Origin: Micromonospora sp. NBC_01740
GTDB taxonomy: Bacteria > Actinomycetota > Actinomycetes > Mycobacteriales > Micromonosporaceae
NCBI RefSeq assembly: GCF_035920365.1
Contig: NZ_CP109150.1
Coordinates: 2,108,001-2,172,000 of the forward strand
Reading direction: 5' to 3'
DNA: 64,000 nt
Positions within the stretch are counted from its first letter, which is position 1; every line of letters starts with the position of its first letter. The notes beneath the pieces are model-generated. The model made no database searches. It had not been told where the DNA came from and was given only the letters and a program-made list of their open reading frames with translations. Made by a program: the position numbers and the translations under genes. Positions 31,787-40,557 of the stretch are shown piece after piece.

Positions 31787-33009
31787 GGCTTCGCCGCCCG
31801 GGTGGCCCGCCCGGCCCGGAAGCGGACGGTGTTGACCCGCAGCCAGCCGGAGGAGTCGCGCTGGTCGAACACGTCGTCCGCCTCGAAGGTGGCGAACGCG
31901 GTGTCGTAGCGGCTGTGCGGGGAGCGGCGGCCGATCACCTGGACGGTGCCCCGGTGCACCCGCAGGATCGCGTCGCCGGTGACGTCCTGCTGGCTGAAGT
32001 CGATGGCGGTCTGCAACATCAGCCGCTCGGGGGCGAACCACAGGCCCCGGTAGACCAGGGCGGTGTACTTCGGCATCAGCTCCTCCTTGAGCTGCGCCAC
32101 CTCCGGGTCGAGCACCAGCGACTCCACCGCCCGGTGGGCGTGCCAGAGCAGGCTGCCCGACGGGGCCTCGTAGATGTTGCGGGTCTTCATGCCGAAGATC
32201 CGGTTCTCCACGATGTCGAGCCGGCCGATGCCGTGCCGGCGGCCGATCTCGTCGAGCGCCTCCAGCACGGCGCTGGCGGACAGGGGAGTCCCGTTGACGC
32301 CGACCGGGTTGCCGCCCTGGAAGTGGATCTCGACGGTCTCGGGCTCGTCGGGGGTGTCGGCGATGTCGCGCACCCGGAACAGCAGCCCCTCGGGCGCGGG
32401 CTGCGCCGGGTCCTCCAGCGCCTCGCCCTCGTACGAGGTGTGCAGCAGGTTGCTGTCGATGGAGTACGGCCGTTCGCCGCTGCTCAGGTCCAGCTCGATG
32501 CCGTGCCTGCCGGCGTACGCGAGCAGGTCGCTGCGGGAGGCCAGGTCCCACTCCCGCCACGGGCTGATCACCGTGAGGTCGGGGCGCAGCGCGGCGAAGG
32601 TCATCTCGAAGCGGATCTGGTCGTTGCCCTTGCCGGTGGCCCCGTGCGCCACGGCGTCGGCGCCGACCTCCTCGGCTACCCGCACCTGCGCGGCGGCGAT
32701 CAGCGGCCGGCCGATGGAGGACCCCATCAGGTACTGCCCCTCGTAGAGGGCGTTGGCCCGGTACATGGGGAAGGCGTAGTCCCGGGCGAACTCCTCGCGC
32801 AGGTCGACCACCCGCACCTCGTCGGCGCCGAGCTTCTCGGCCTTGCGGGCGGCCGTGTCCAGCTCCTCGCCCTGCCCGAGGTCCGCGATGAACGCGGTCA
32901 GCCGGCAGCGGTACCGCTCCTTGAGCCAGACCAGGGCCACCGACGTGTCGAGCCCGCCGGAGAAGGCGAGCACGATGTGCTGGGGGGCGATGTTGTTCCG
33001 AGTCGACAT
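31783..33009 (-). CDS. argG: Argininosuccinate synthase homologue in the biosynthetic cluster
   Basis: 408 residues. ATP-binding PP-loop AFSGGLDTSVALVWLKERY, then AHGATGKGNDQIRFEM (Asp/citrulline site) and SPWREWDL, ERPYSIDSNLL. The residues that define the enzyme are all present, so it should activate a ureido oxygen with ATP and couple it to the amine of Asp. No argH, argF or other arginine gene is close, and the gene is embedded between the formyltransferase and the oxygenase, so a dedicated role is more likely than primary arginine synthesis. ATG 33009 has GGAGAGG 10 nt upstream. An unusual point is the MSTRNNIAPQ extension before the PP-loop. Confidence 0.9.
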   Translation of the reverse strand: MSTRNNIAPQHIVLAFSGGLDTSVALVWLKERYRCRLTAFIADLGQGEELDTAARKAEKLGADEVRVVDLREEFARDYAFPMYRANALYEGQYLMGSSIGRPLIAAAQVRVAEEVGADAVAHGATGKGNDQIRFEMTFAALRPDLTVISPWREWDLASRSDLLAYAGRHGIELDLSSGERPYSIDSNLLHTSYEGEALEDPAQPAPEGLLFRVRDIADTPDEPETVEIHFQGGNPVGVNGTPLSASAVLEALDEIGRRHGIGRLDIVENRIFGMKTRNIYEAPSGSLLWHAHRAVESLVLDPEVAQLKEELMPKYTALVYRGLWFAPERLMLQTAIDFSQQDVTGDAILRVHRGTVQVIGRRSPHSRYDTAFATFEADDVFDQRDSSGWLRVNTVRFRAGRATRAAKP

Positions 33010-33014
33010 GATGG

Positions 33015-33773
33015 TCACACCTCTCCGGCGGGCACGGTCGCCCACAGCTGGTCCATGGTTTCGTGGGTGAAGTCGCGGGTCAGGTCGGACGTCGAGGCGT
33101 ACCCCATGTTGATGATCTTGCGGCGGCCCTGGCGGACCGGGGCGACCCGGTGCAGCGTGGTGTTGGTCCGCATCAGGTACAGGTCGCCGGGGAACAGCTC
33201 CATCGAGTAGATCGGGCGGCTGACCAGCGCCCGGTTGATCTCCGGACGCTCCTTGTTCCAGACGGTGTTGGGCACGCACTGGACGAAGCCGCCGTGCTCC
33301 ACCGGCGGGCACTCGACCACCCAGACCAGCGCGAAGGTGAAGTCGTCCCAGTGCCAGCCGTGGGTGTCGCCGTCCTTCTCCAGGCAGGTGATGACGAACT
33401 GCTCCGGCTCGTACGGGCAGGGGTGCACCGGCTCGCCGGCCACCTCCGACAACACCCGCAGGATCGGCTCCGCGGTGTAGATCCCGTTGATGACGGTGCC
33501 CAGTTCGGCGATCTCGGCCCGGGTCACGTTGCGCATCCGGCGGGGCGTGTAGTCGGTCTCGGCGAACCGCAGGTCCCGGCGCGTACCGGCCTTGTCGATC
33601 AACTCGTTGACCTCGTCGGCGACGGCCTTCTTGACGCTGTCGGGGGCGACGAAGGAGACCTTCGCGTGCCCCAGGTAGGAGAAGTCGCGGCGGGCTGTGG
33701 CGATGTCGTCCGGCGCCACGTCGCGCTCCACGTGCTCCCGCAGTTCCTGGTACAAGACTCTCGAGTCGAACAC
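33015..33773 (-). CDS. Fe(II)/2-oxoglutarate oxygenase of the BesD family, HxD type (predicted amino-acid hydroxylase)
   Basis: 252 residues. THGWHWDDFTFALVWVVECP carries the iron-binding His141-x-Asp143; the distal His is His208 (TNTTLHRVAP) and the 2-oxoglutarate Arg is Arg214. From memory, BesD residues R74, E120, H134, H137, G139, D140, H204 and R210 correspond here with a constant +4 offset (R78, E124, H138, H141, D143, D144, H208, R214). BesD has Gly at 139, which makes room for chloride; this protein has Asp, so hydroxylation rather than halogenation is expected. Members act on free Lys, Orn and similar amino acids. It overlaps nothing but is spaced only 5 and 13 nt from its neighbours. 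Confidence 0.82.
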   Translation of the reverse strand: MFDSRVLYQELREHVERDVAPDDIATARRDFSYLGHAKVSFVAPDSVKKAVADEVNELIDKAGTRRDLRFAETDYTPRRMRNVTRAEIAELGTVINGIYTAEPILRVLSEVAGEPVHPCPYEPEQFVITCLEKDGDTHGWHWDDFTFALVWVVECPPVEHGGFVQCVPNTVWNKERPEINRALVSRPIYSMELFPGDLYLMRTNTTLHRVAPVRQGRRKIINMGYASTSDLTRDFTHETMDQLWATVPAGEV

Positions 33774-33786
33774 GGATCCTCCTTGG

Positions 33787-36216
33787 TTAACCTCGCGCCG
33801 CCGCGACGCGCGCGAAATCGATGACGGCCGCCGCCACCTGCGTCACGGCGGCGGAATGCAACACTCCGAAGTGGTCGGTGCCGATCCGCTGGGACCGGGC
33901 CGCCCCGACCCGCGCCGTCCACTGGGCGAGCTGCGCGTCGAGCAGGTCCGCGCCGATCACCAGCGCGGGAGTGTCGACCGGGCCGTCGTGGACGTACTCG
34001 GCGCTGGCCCGGACGTGGCGCTCGTAGCTGCGCCACCGGTGCGCCAGCAGCGCCGTGGGCACGGGCTGCTGGACGGCGGCCAGGCTGGCCGCGAGCGCGC
34101 CGAGGGCCAGCCGCTCGTCGAAGCCGGCCGGCTCCGGGCCACCCGTCACCCGGGGCCTCGGGGCGTCCGGCTCCAGGTCGAGGGCCCGGTGGATGTTCTC
34201 GGTGAAGGTGTCGAAGCGGTCCCGGACCTCGTCGGCCGGCAGCTCGTACCCGACGGGCGGGGCGGAGTCCAGCACGACCAGCGCCGAGCGCCGTCCGGCC
34301 TGGTCGGCGGCCATCTGGTAGGCGACCTGACCGCCGAAGGACCACCCGCCGAGCAGGTCCGGGACCATCCCCGCCGCGTCCAGGTCGGCCCGGTACCGGC
34401 GGGCCAGCGCCGCCACCGTCGGCAGCTCCGCGCTGTCGCGGGAGGCGGTCACCCGCCAGTGCTCCGGCAGCTCCGCCAGCAGGTCCTGGTAGTCCTGCGG
34501 GCTGCCCCCGGCGCCGTGCACGAGGTGCAGGTGCGGCCCCGGGCCCGCCCGCAACTCCACAAGCGTCGACTCCGCCGCCACCGGCTGCGACCCGTTGCCC
34601 AGCAGGTCGGCCAGCCGGCGGGGGGTCGGCTCGCCCAGCCACCGCACGACGTCCACCGCCGGTCGCCCGTCGGCCGTCAGCGCGTCCACGAGGCGCAGGG
34701 CGCTCAGCGAGTTTCCGCCGGCGGCGAAGAAGTCGACGTCCGCGTCGGCCGGCGGGCCGCCGAGCACGTCGGTCCAGGCGGCGACGACGTGCTGCCAGTC
34801 CGCCGACTCGGGCAGCGGGCCGGTCGCCCGGTCGCGGTCCATGGTGGCCGGGGCCGCGCGGCCGGCCCGGGCGCGGGTGGCGACGTCGAACGAGCCGACC
34901 GTACGCTGCGGCTCGGCGCCGCCGTCGGCCAGCACCTCGTCCAGGTCGTGCAGCAGGGCCAGCACGCTGCTCTCCCGGTAGCGCCCGGTGTGGTACTCGA
35001 TCTCGGCGAGGTAGCCGCCGTCGGCCTCCCAGACGGACATCGCCAGGTCGGCCCGGGCGGCCCGGTTCGGGCTGGGCAGCAGCGTCGCCGGGACCGGGCC
35101 GAGCCGCAGGTCGGTGCCGATCGGGCCGAGGTAGCTCAGCAGCAGCGGCGCGGGATCGCCCAGCGCGCTCCGGGTCGCCTCGGGCAGCGCCCCGAACACC
35201 ACCGGGTACGGCACCGCCTGGTGGGTCAGCATCTGCCACATCCCGTCCCGGGCGGCACCCACCACCCCCGCGACGGTGTCCGCCCCGTCGACCGTGGCCC
35301 GGGCCACGCAGAGGTTGGCGGTGTACCCGAGCAGCGCCTGGTCGCGGGCGGTCATCCGGTTCGCGGTCACCACGCCCACCGCCACGTCCGGCCCGGCGCC
35401 GGCCCGGGCGAGCACGATCTGCGCCGCGCCGAGGATGACCGCGAACGGGGTGGCGAAGGTGGCCTTCGCCAGGGCGGCGATCCCGGCGCCCGCCTCGGCG
35501 CTGAAGCCGTAGCGCAGGATCGCGCCGGGCGCGCCGCTGGCCACCTCGCCCGGCAGGTCGGGTTCCAGGACGGCGGAGGTGGCGCCCGCGAGCGCGTCGC
35601 GCCAGTACGCCAGGCTCTTGTCCCACCGGCCGTCCGCGCGGGCCGCGGCCTGCTCCCGCGCGTACGTGCTGAACGGCACCGGGTCGGCCGGGAAGCTGAC
35701 GGCACGTCCCTCCCGAGTCGCCGCGTACGCCTCGGACAGCTCGCCGACGAGCAGTTGGACCGCCCAGCCGTCGAGCACCACGTGGTGCACGGTCAGCAGC
35801 ACCTCGTGCCGGTCGCCGACCCGGACCAGGGTGATCCGGGCCAGTGGCGCCGCCTCCGGTTCCATCGGCCCGGCGTGCACCTCCTCGGCGACGAGCCGCA
35901 GCAGGGTGCCCGGGTCGGCGGGCCCCGGGTCGTCCACCTCCACCCGGTGCAGGCCCACGACGATCCGGGGCGCCACCACCAGCGTGACGGCGTCCGCCTG
36001 CCGTACGACCGAGGTCCGCAACGCCTCGTGCCGGTCGACCATCGCCTGCCAGGCGACGGCCAGCGCCGCCTCGTCGAGCGGCTCATCGACCGCGAGCCGC
36101 CAGGTGAGGTGGTAGACGGACCGGTTCCGGGCCCGCTGGTGCACCCACCACAGGGCCTCCTGCATGCCGGTGGCCGGGACCGGGCCCGGGGCCGCCCCGG
36201 CGTGCTGCTCAGCCAC
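33787..36216 (-). CDS. NRPS: condensation - carrier - thioesterase (C-T-TE)
   Basis: 809 residues. C domain about 12-430 with the catalytic HHVVLDG at 144-150. Carrier domain about 455-530 with DFFAAGGNSLSALRL, whose Ser takes phosphopantetheine. Thioesterase about 545-809 with HLVHGAGGSPQDY, GGWSFGGQVAYQMA (nucleophile Ser) and GTDHFGVL (His). There is no A domain, so its T domain must be loaded by a separate enzyme, most simply the A domain at 36209, whose gene overlaps it by 8 nt. The TE makes this the termination module. GTG 36216. Confidence 0.9.
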   Translation of the reverse strand: MAEQHAGAAPGPVPATGMQEALWWVHQRARNRSVYHLTWRLAVDEPLDEAALAVAWQAMVDRHEALRTSVVRQADAVTLVVAPRIVVGLHRVEVDDPGPADPGTLLRLVAEEVHAGPMEPEAAPLARITLVRVGDRHEVLLTVHHVVLDGWAVQLLVGELSEAYAATREGRAVSFPADPVPFSTYAREQAAARADGRWDKSLAYWRDALAGATSAVLEPDLPGEVASGAPGAILRYGFSAEAGAGIAALAKATFATPFAVILGAAQIVLARAGAGPDVAVGVVTANRMTARDQALLGYTANLCVARATVDGADTVAGVVGAARDGMWQMLTHQAVPYPVVFGALPEATRSALGDPAPLLLSYLGPIGTDLRLGPVPATLLPSPNRAARADLAMSVWEADGGYLAEIEYHTGRYRESSVLALLHDLDEVLADGGAEPQRTVGSFDVATRARAGRAAPATMDRDRATGPLPESADWQHVVAAWTDVLGGPPADADVDFFAAGGNSLSALRLVDALTADGRPAVDVVRWLGEPTPRRLADLLGNGSQPVAAESTLVELRAGPGPHLHLVHGAGGSPQDYQDLLAELPEHWRVTASRDSAELPTVAALARRYRADLDAAGMVPDLLGGWSFGGQVAYQMAADQAGRRSALVVLDSAPPVGYELPADEVRDRFDTFTENIHRALDLEPDAPRPRVTGGPEPAGFDERLALGALAASLAAVQQPVPTALLAHRWRSYERHVRASAEYVHDGPVDTPALVIGADLLDAQLAQWTARVGAARSQRIGTDHFGVLHSAAVTQVAAAVIDFARVAAARG

Positions 36217-37774
36217 GGGTGGCGAGCAGCTCGGAGGTCAACCGCTTGCGGTCGACCTTGTCCACCTCGGTCAGCGGGATCTCCGCCCGGTGGTGGAACG
36301 CCCGCGGCCGCATGTACGGGGGCAGGTGTCCCACCAGGTGGGTGAGGTCGTCGTCGGCGAGCGCGGCGCCGGTGTAGACGGCGTGCAGGTCCAGCTCCCC
36401 GTCGGAGCCGGCCACGGTGAGCACCACGGCCTCCACCACGTCCGCGTGGGCGCGCAGGGCGGCCTCGATCTCGGCCAGCTCGACGCGGTTGCCGCGCACC
36501 TTCACCTGGTGGTCGATGCGGCCCTGGTGCACCAGCTCGCCGAACTCGCGACGGACCCGGTCGCCGGTGCGGTACCAGTGCGCGGCGGTCAACGGCCCGG
36601 TGCCGTCGTAGAGCCGGGCCCGGTCGCCGTCGAAGGAGACGAACCGGCCCGCGTTCTCCGTCGGGTCCAGGTAGCCGGGGAAGCGCTGCTCACCACGGAC
36701 GCACAGCTCGCCGTCGTCGCACGGGCGCAGGTCCTCGTCGAGCAGCACGTAGTCGAGGTGCGGGTAGATGTCCCCGATCGGCACCGACCGGTTCGACGAC
36801 TCGATCCGGGCGGCCGGGTCGGCGGGCACCTCGTACGCGGTGACGATGACCGTGGTCTCGGTGGGGCCGTAGCAGTTGATCACGGCGGTGTTCGGCGCGG
36901 CGGCCGTCCAGTCGTTGACCTGCTCGATGGTCAGCGGCTCCCCGCCGAAGGAACTCAGCCGCAGCGTCGGCATGCTCTCCGGCGCCAGCGCCCGCAACCG
37001 CTTGGCGAACGAGATCAGCGACGGTACGGACAGCCAGTGCGTGAGCCGCTTCGTGTTGATGAAGCGCACCGGCGTCAGCACGTCGCCGCGCTGCGCCACG
37101 CACAGGGTGGCGCCGGTGCCCCACGCGCCGAACATCGCCAGGATCGAGCCGTCGAAGCACATCTCGAAGGTCTGCGAGACCCGCGACTCGGGTCGGAACC
37201 GGTACCGCTTGGTCACCTCGGTCAGGAACGAGTCGACGTTGGCGTGGGTCGCCGGCACGCCCTTGGGCTTCCCGGTGGTGCCGCTGGTGAAGATGATGTA
37301 CGCGAAGTCGTCGCGGCCCCGCTCCACCTCCGGCGGGATCTCCGTCGCGTCGCCCGGGGCGAGGAACCGGCGCCAGCCCTCACCGGTCAGGTCGAGGACC
37401 GTGACGGTGGTCTGCGCCCGCAACTCGGCCAGCCCGTCGCCGGAGGTGTCGTCGACCATGACGAGGTCGAGCCCTGCCTCGTCGGAGATGGCGAGGTTCC
37501 GGGCCGCCGGGTTGGCGGGGTTGAGCGGCACCACCGTCGCACCGAGCCGCAGGGCGGCCAGGTAGGCGATGTAGCCGACGAGGCTGCGGGAGGTGAGCAG
37601 CCCGACCCGTCGGGGTGGCCGTCCCGGCGCGCGCTGCATGGCGGCCGACAACCGCTCGGCCGCGGCCCGCAACTCGGCGTAGGTCAGTGCGTCCGAGGCG
37701 ACCTCGATCGCCACGTTGTCCGGGTACTGCCGGGCCGACGTACGGAACCAGTCGTAGAGGGTACGGGTCTGCAT
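36209..37774 (-). CDS. Stand-alone NRPS adenylation domain (amino acid:carrier ligase)
   Basis: 521 residues, complete A domain without C or T. Motifs: YIIFTSGTTGKPKGVPATH (A3), FEMCFDGSILAMFG (A4), INCYGPTETTV (A5), YRTGDRVRR (A7), GRIDHQVKVRGNRVELAEIE (A8), TEVDKVDRKRL (A10 Lys). My reading of the pocket is D-G-L-S-S-F-C-V-I, which I cannot match to a known substrate. It is similar throughout to the A domain at 55837 and to DltA-like ligases. It probably charges the T domain of the adjacent C-T-TE protein. ATG 37774 with AAGGATG upstream. Confidence 0.9.
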   Translation of the reverse strand: MQTRTLYDWFRTSARQYPDNVAIEVASDALTYAELRAAAERLSAAMQRAPGRPPRRVGLLTSRSLVGYIAYLAALRLGATVVPLNPANPAARNLAISDEAGLDLVMVDDTSGDGLAELRAQTTVTVLDLTGEGWRRFLAPGDATEIPPEVERGRDDFAYIIFTSGTTGKPKGVPATHANVDSFLTEVTKRYRFRPESRVSQTFEMCFDGSILAMFGAWGTGATLCVAQRGDVLTPVRFINTKRLTHWLSVPSLISFAKRLRALAPESMPTLRLSSFGGEPLTIEQVNDWTAAAPNTAVINCYGPTETTVIVTAYEVPADPAARIESSNRSVPIGDIYPHLDYVLLDEDLRPCDDGELCVRGEQRFPGYLDPTENAGRFVSFDGDRARLYDGTGPLTAAHWYRTGDRVRREFGELVHQGRIDHQVKVRGNRVELAEIEAALRAHADVVEAVVLTVAGSDGELDLHAVYTGAALADDDLTHLVGHLPPYMRPRAFHHRAEIPLTEVDKVDRKRLTSELLATRG

Positions 37775-37784
37775 CGCACATCCT

Positions 37785-38726
37785 TCACAAGGTCTGCCGG
37801 TGCGGGCGTTCCGCCGCCGGCGCTGGGGTGGTCGACCGGTCTCGTTCCAGGTGCCGCAGGTGGTCGAAGGTGGTCCGCACCAGCGCGGACCGGGGGCGTC
37901 CCCGGCGGGCCGACTCCACCGCGAAGCGCAGGGCCCGGGGCAGGTCCGCCCAGGCCCGCACCGCCTCGTCGTCGCCGAGGTGGCGGTACCGGAACGTCCG
38001 GTGCTGCGCGACGGCCCACAGGTCGTCCAGGTGCGCCCCGGCGGCCTCCGGGTGCGTGACGACGTGGTCGCGGAGGAACTCCAGGGCCGCGTCCTCGTCC
38101 AGCAGCCAGTCGCCGGGCAGCTCCGGCTCGTCCCCGGGGGCGCCGGTACGGACCAGCCAGTGCGGGTGCCCGCCGGCTGGCGGGGGCATCCAGAAGCCGA
38201 AGGCCAGCGCGTTGCGCCGGTCCTGTTCCGGGCGCCACGCGGGCGGCGGGGTCATCGCGGCGAGCAGCCCGGCGGTTCCGAGCCAGCCGGCGTACGGCTC
38301 CTGTTCGCCGGCGGGCAGCAGCCCGCTGAACCCGTCGACCACGTGCCAGTCGTCGCCGCGCCGGTCGTCGACCAGCAGCCAGTGCGGCGCGTGGGCCGTG
38401 CCGCCGGTCGAGGGGGACCAGGGCAGCGCCGCGTTGTCGGTGACCACCAGCACCCGGCCGTGGCGCCGCAGCTCCGCGTCGACGGACTCGACGATGCCGT
38501 CGGCCGGAGCGGTGGCCCACGCCAGTCGGGTGCCGTCCGGCAGCCGGTCGAGCGGCACCCGGTGGTGGGAGAAGGCGAGCTGCCCCTCCGGCAGGTCCGT
38601 GCGCACCGCGACGCGTACCGAGTCGGCGAACCGGTCGGGGGTGTCGGCGAACTCGCCGGCCCGGTAGCCGGCCAGGTTGGCGGTGTAGCAGCTCAGCCCG
38701 GCGAAGCGGGGGTCGGGGGCGGTCAT
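37785..38726 (-). CDS. BtrH-like papain-fold protein (predicted carrier-dependent acyltransferase)
   Basis: 313 residues. LSCYTANLAGY supplies a candidate nucleophile Cys13. About 100 residues on, APHWLLVDDRRGDDWHVVDG supplies His and Asp in the arrangement of the BtrH/C39-like fold. The same His-xxLLVDxGxx-xVVDGy block occurs in the protein at 44693, so the two are distant homologues. In butirosin synthesis BtrH transfers an aminoacyl chain from a carrier protein to an amine. The C-terminal 120 residues are helical and lack a carrier Ser. ATG 38726 overlaps the stop of the phosphopantetheinyl transferase gene. Family assignment is by pattern, moderately sure. Confidence 0.65.
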   Translation of the reverse strand: MTAPDPRFAGLSCYTANLAGYRAGEFADTPDRFADSVRVAVRTDLPEGQLAFSHHRVPLDRLPDGTRLAWATAPADGIVESVDAELRRHGRVLVVTDNAALPWSPSTGGTAHAPHWLLVDDRRGDDWHVVDGFSGLLPAGEQEPYAGWLGTAGLLAAMTPPPAWRPEQDRRNALAFGFWMPPPAGGHPHWLVRTGAPGDEPELPGDWLLDEDAALEFLRDHVVTHPEAAGAHLDDLWAVAQHRTFRYRHLGDDEAVRAWADLPRALRFAVESARRGRPRSALVRTTFDHLRHLERDRSTTPAPAAERPHRQTL

Positions 38727-39415
38727 CGCGTACCCACCACGTGCGCCACGCTCGCCGGCACCCGGCTGTGCCCGCGCAGGCTCACCCACCGCAGGTCGGC
38801 CCAGCGGCCCGTCCGTCGTCCCGCCGGCACTGGAATGGCCCAGGGCCGGCCGGCGAGGCCCGCGCCGGTCGCCTTCACGCACGCCTCCTGCACCGTCCAG
38901 ATCCAGGCGAACTCGCGGTCCCGGGCCGGCGCGGGCAGCCGGTCCAGGGCGGCGCGGACCGCCGGGGCGCAGCAGCGGCGCAGCAGGGCCGGCGGCGCGG
39001 GCACGGGCACCTGGACGTCGACGCCGACCGGCACGCCCCGGCCGAGCGCGGCGGCCACCGTCCCGGCGTCGTGGGACAGGCTGACGCTGATCCCCGGCCA
39101 CTCGGGCAGGTGGGGCTGGCCGCCGTCGCGGGCGGCGATCGGCGTGGCGCCGGCCGCCCGGCCCAGCTCGGCGGCGAGCAGCAGGCGCAGCAGCGCCCGC
39201 GCGGCCAGCCGTTCGGCGCGCGGGCCGGCGGGGAGGTCACCGACGGTCGCCAGGTCCGCCGGGGCCGGCGGAAGGTGGGCGAGCAGTCGCTGCTCGGCCA
39301 CGGCCACCCGCACCCGGGCGCCCAGCCGCAGCCGGACGATGCCCCGGTGGCGGCCCGTCGGGTCCCGGCGCGGCCGTGCCCGGCAGGCCAGCGCCGTCCG
39401 CTGCCGGGCCGTCAC
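38723..39415 (-). CDS. 4'-phosphopantetheinyl transferase (Sfp type)
   Basis: 230 residues. GISVSLSHDAGTVAAAL, GVDVQVPVPAP (Mg-binding Asp) and FAWIWTVQEACVKATGAGL (the W-x-x-x-E-x-x-x-K motif, here VQEACVKA) define the family. It converts apo to holo carrier domains, of which this cluster has six. GTG 39415 overlaps the preceding flavoprotein stop by 4 nt and its own stop overlaps the next start. The presence of a dedicated activating enzyme supports a self-contained pathway. Confidence 0.92.
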   Translation of the reverse strand: MTARQRTALACRARPRRDPTGRHRGIVRLRLGARVRVAVAEQRLLAHLPPAPADLATVGDLPAGPRAERLAARALLRLLLAAELGRAAGATPIAARDGGQPHLPEWPGISVSLSHDAGTVAAALGRGVPVGVDVQVPVPAPPALLRRCCAPAVRAALDRLPAPARDREFAWIWTVQEACVKATGAGLAGRPWAIPVPAGRRTGRWADLRWVSLRGHSRVPASVAHVVGTR

Positions 39416-40557
39416 CACGGCCGGTCCCGCAGCAGGTCCGGCACGTGCTCGGCGATCCCGGCGAGCATCGCGCCGGTGGCGCCGCCGGCCGTGGCGAACA
39501 TGCCGGCGGCGGCCCGCAGCTGCGCCAGCCCGCCCTCGGCGTACGCCTCCGCGCCGAGCAGGGCGGCGCACTCGCCGAGCACCACGTCCAGGCCCTGCGC
39601 CACCGAGGTCTTCAGCAGCATGCTGGTCACCAGGGGCTCGGTGCTTCTCCGGTGGGCGTCGCAGGCCGCCCCGATCCGCCAGGCCTCCACCACGCACCGG
39701 GCGAACCGCTCCCGGATCGCCGCGTTGTCCCAGGCCCGGCCGTCGCCGAGGGGACGCTCGACGAGCCGGCGGTGGGTGTCGGCGAGCACCCGCCGGCACA
39801 TCGCGGCGGCCCACACGCCGCCCGCGAAGCGTTCCGTGGCGATGTGCCGGGCGAAGCTGACCATGCCCCGGCCGGGCCGGCCGACCAGGTACGACCGGTC
39901 CAGGCACACCTGGTCGAAGTGCAGGTCGCCCAGGCCGGCGCCGCTCAGCGGGGTGCCCCGGGTCGCGGACACCCGCACGCCGGGGGCGTCCGTGGGCACC
40001 AGTACCCACACGAAGCTGGTGAAGTGCCGCTGCGGGCGGTGCCGGGCCAGCACGAGCGCGTGGCCGGCGGTGCGGGCGTTGGTGATCCACCGCTTCCCGC
40101 CGTCGAGCACCAGCGACCGGTCGTCGAGGCGTACCGTCGTGCCCAGCTCCATCAGGTCGGAGCCGGCGCCGTCGCGGTCCGTCGCGGCCAGCGCGAGCGT
40201 CGCGCGACCGGCGACCGCGTCGAGGTACGCGGCCCGCACCGGCCCGTCCGCCGGCTCCGCGTCGACCTGTTCGCGCAGGACGGGCAGCGCGCTGGCGACC
40301 TGGACGCAGACCGACAGCACCACCCCGACCGGGCAGTACGCGTCGAGGGTGCCGAGCAGCCCCGGCAGCTCGGCCGGCCCGAGGTCGCGCAGCAGGCCGT
40401 GCTCGCCGAGCGCCCGCCACACCGCGCGGGCGTCGGCGGGGGTGGCCAGCCCGCGCAGCGCCGCCTCGGTACGCGCGGCCACGTCGGCGCCGGGATCGGG
40501 TGCCGCCGGGACGGGCGCCGTGGGGGCCGTCGTCGGTGCCGTCCGCAGCTCAGGCAA
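39412..40557 (-). CDS. Acyl-CoA-dehydrogenase-fold flavoprotein 2
   Basis: 381 residues. The middle domain is typical: ATDRDGAGSDLMELGTTVR, LDGGKRWITNARTAGHALVL (WITN, FAD contact). The C-terminal helical domain has RPGRGMVSFARHIATERFAG and ECAALLGAEAYAEG. Where true acyl-CoA dehydrogenases have the catalytic Glu (YEGT), this one has AGMFATAGGATGAM, with no acid. It resembles FkbI-type and monooxygenase members that work on carrier-bound substrates. With a flavin reductase in the operon, an oxygenase role is possible. ATG 40557 overlaps the flavoprotein 1 gene by 8 nt. Confidence 0.82.
   Translation of the reverse strand: MPELRTAPTTAPTAPVPAAPDPGADVAARTEAALRGLATPADARAVWRALGEHGLLRDLGPAELPGLLGTLDAYCPVGVVLSVCVQVASALPVLREQVDAEPADGPVRAAYLDAVAGRATLALAATDRDGAGSDLMELGTTVRLDDRSLVLDGGKRWITNARTAGHALVLARHRPQRHFTSFVWVLVPTDAPGVRVSATRGTPLSGAGLGDLHFDQVCLDRSYLVGRPGRGMVSFARHIATERFAGGVWAAAMCRRVLADTHRRLVERPLGDGRAWDNAAIRERFARCVVEAWRIGAACDAHRRSTEPLVTSMLLKTSVAQGLDVVLGECAALLGAEAYAEGGLAQLRAAAGMFATAGGATGAMLAGIAEHVPDLLRDRPW

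Noticed and set aside
31783..33009. Housekeeping arginine biosynthesis gene displaced into the cluster
   Set aside because: No other arg gene is close, and the gene overlaps the formyltransferase gene within the tightly coupled operon. I cannot rule it out without the genome, so the argG symbol refers to family only.
33015..33773. Radical halogenase
   Set aside because: The iron motif is HWD (His-x-Asp); halogenases of this fold need Gly or Ala in place of the Asp.
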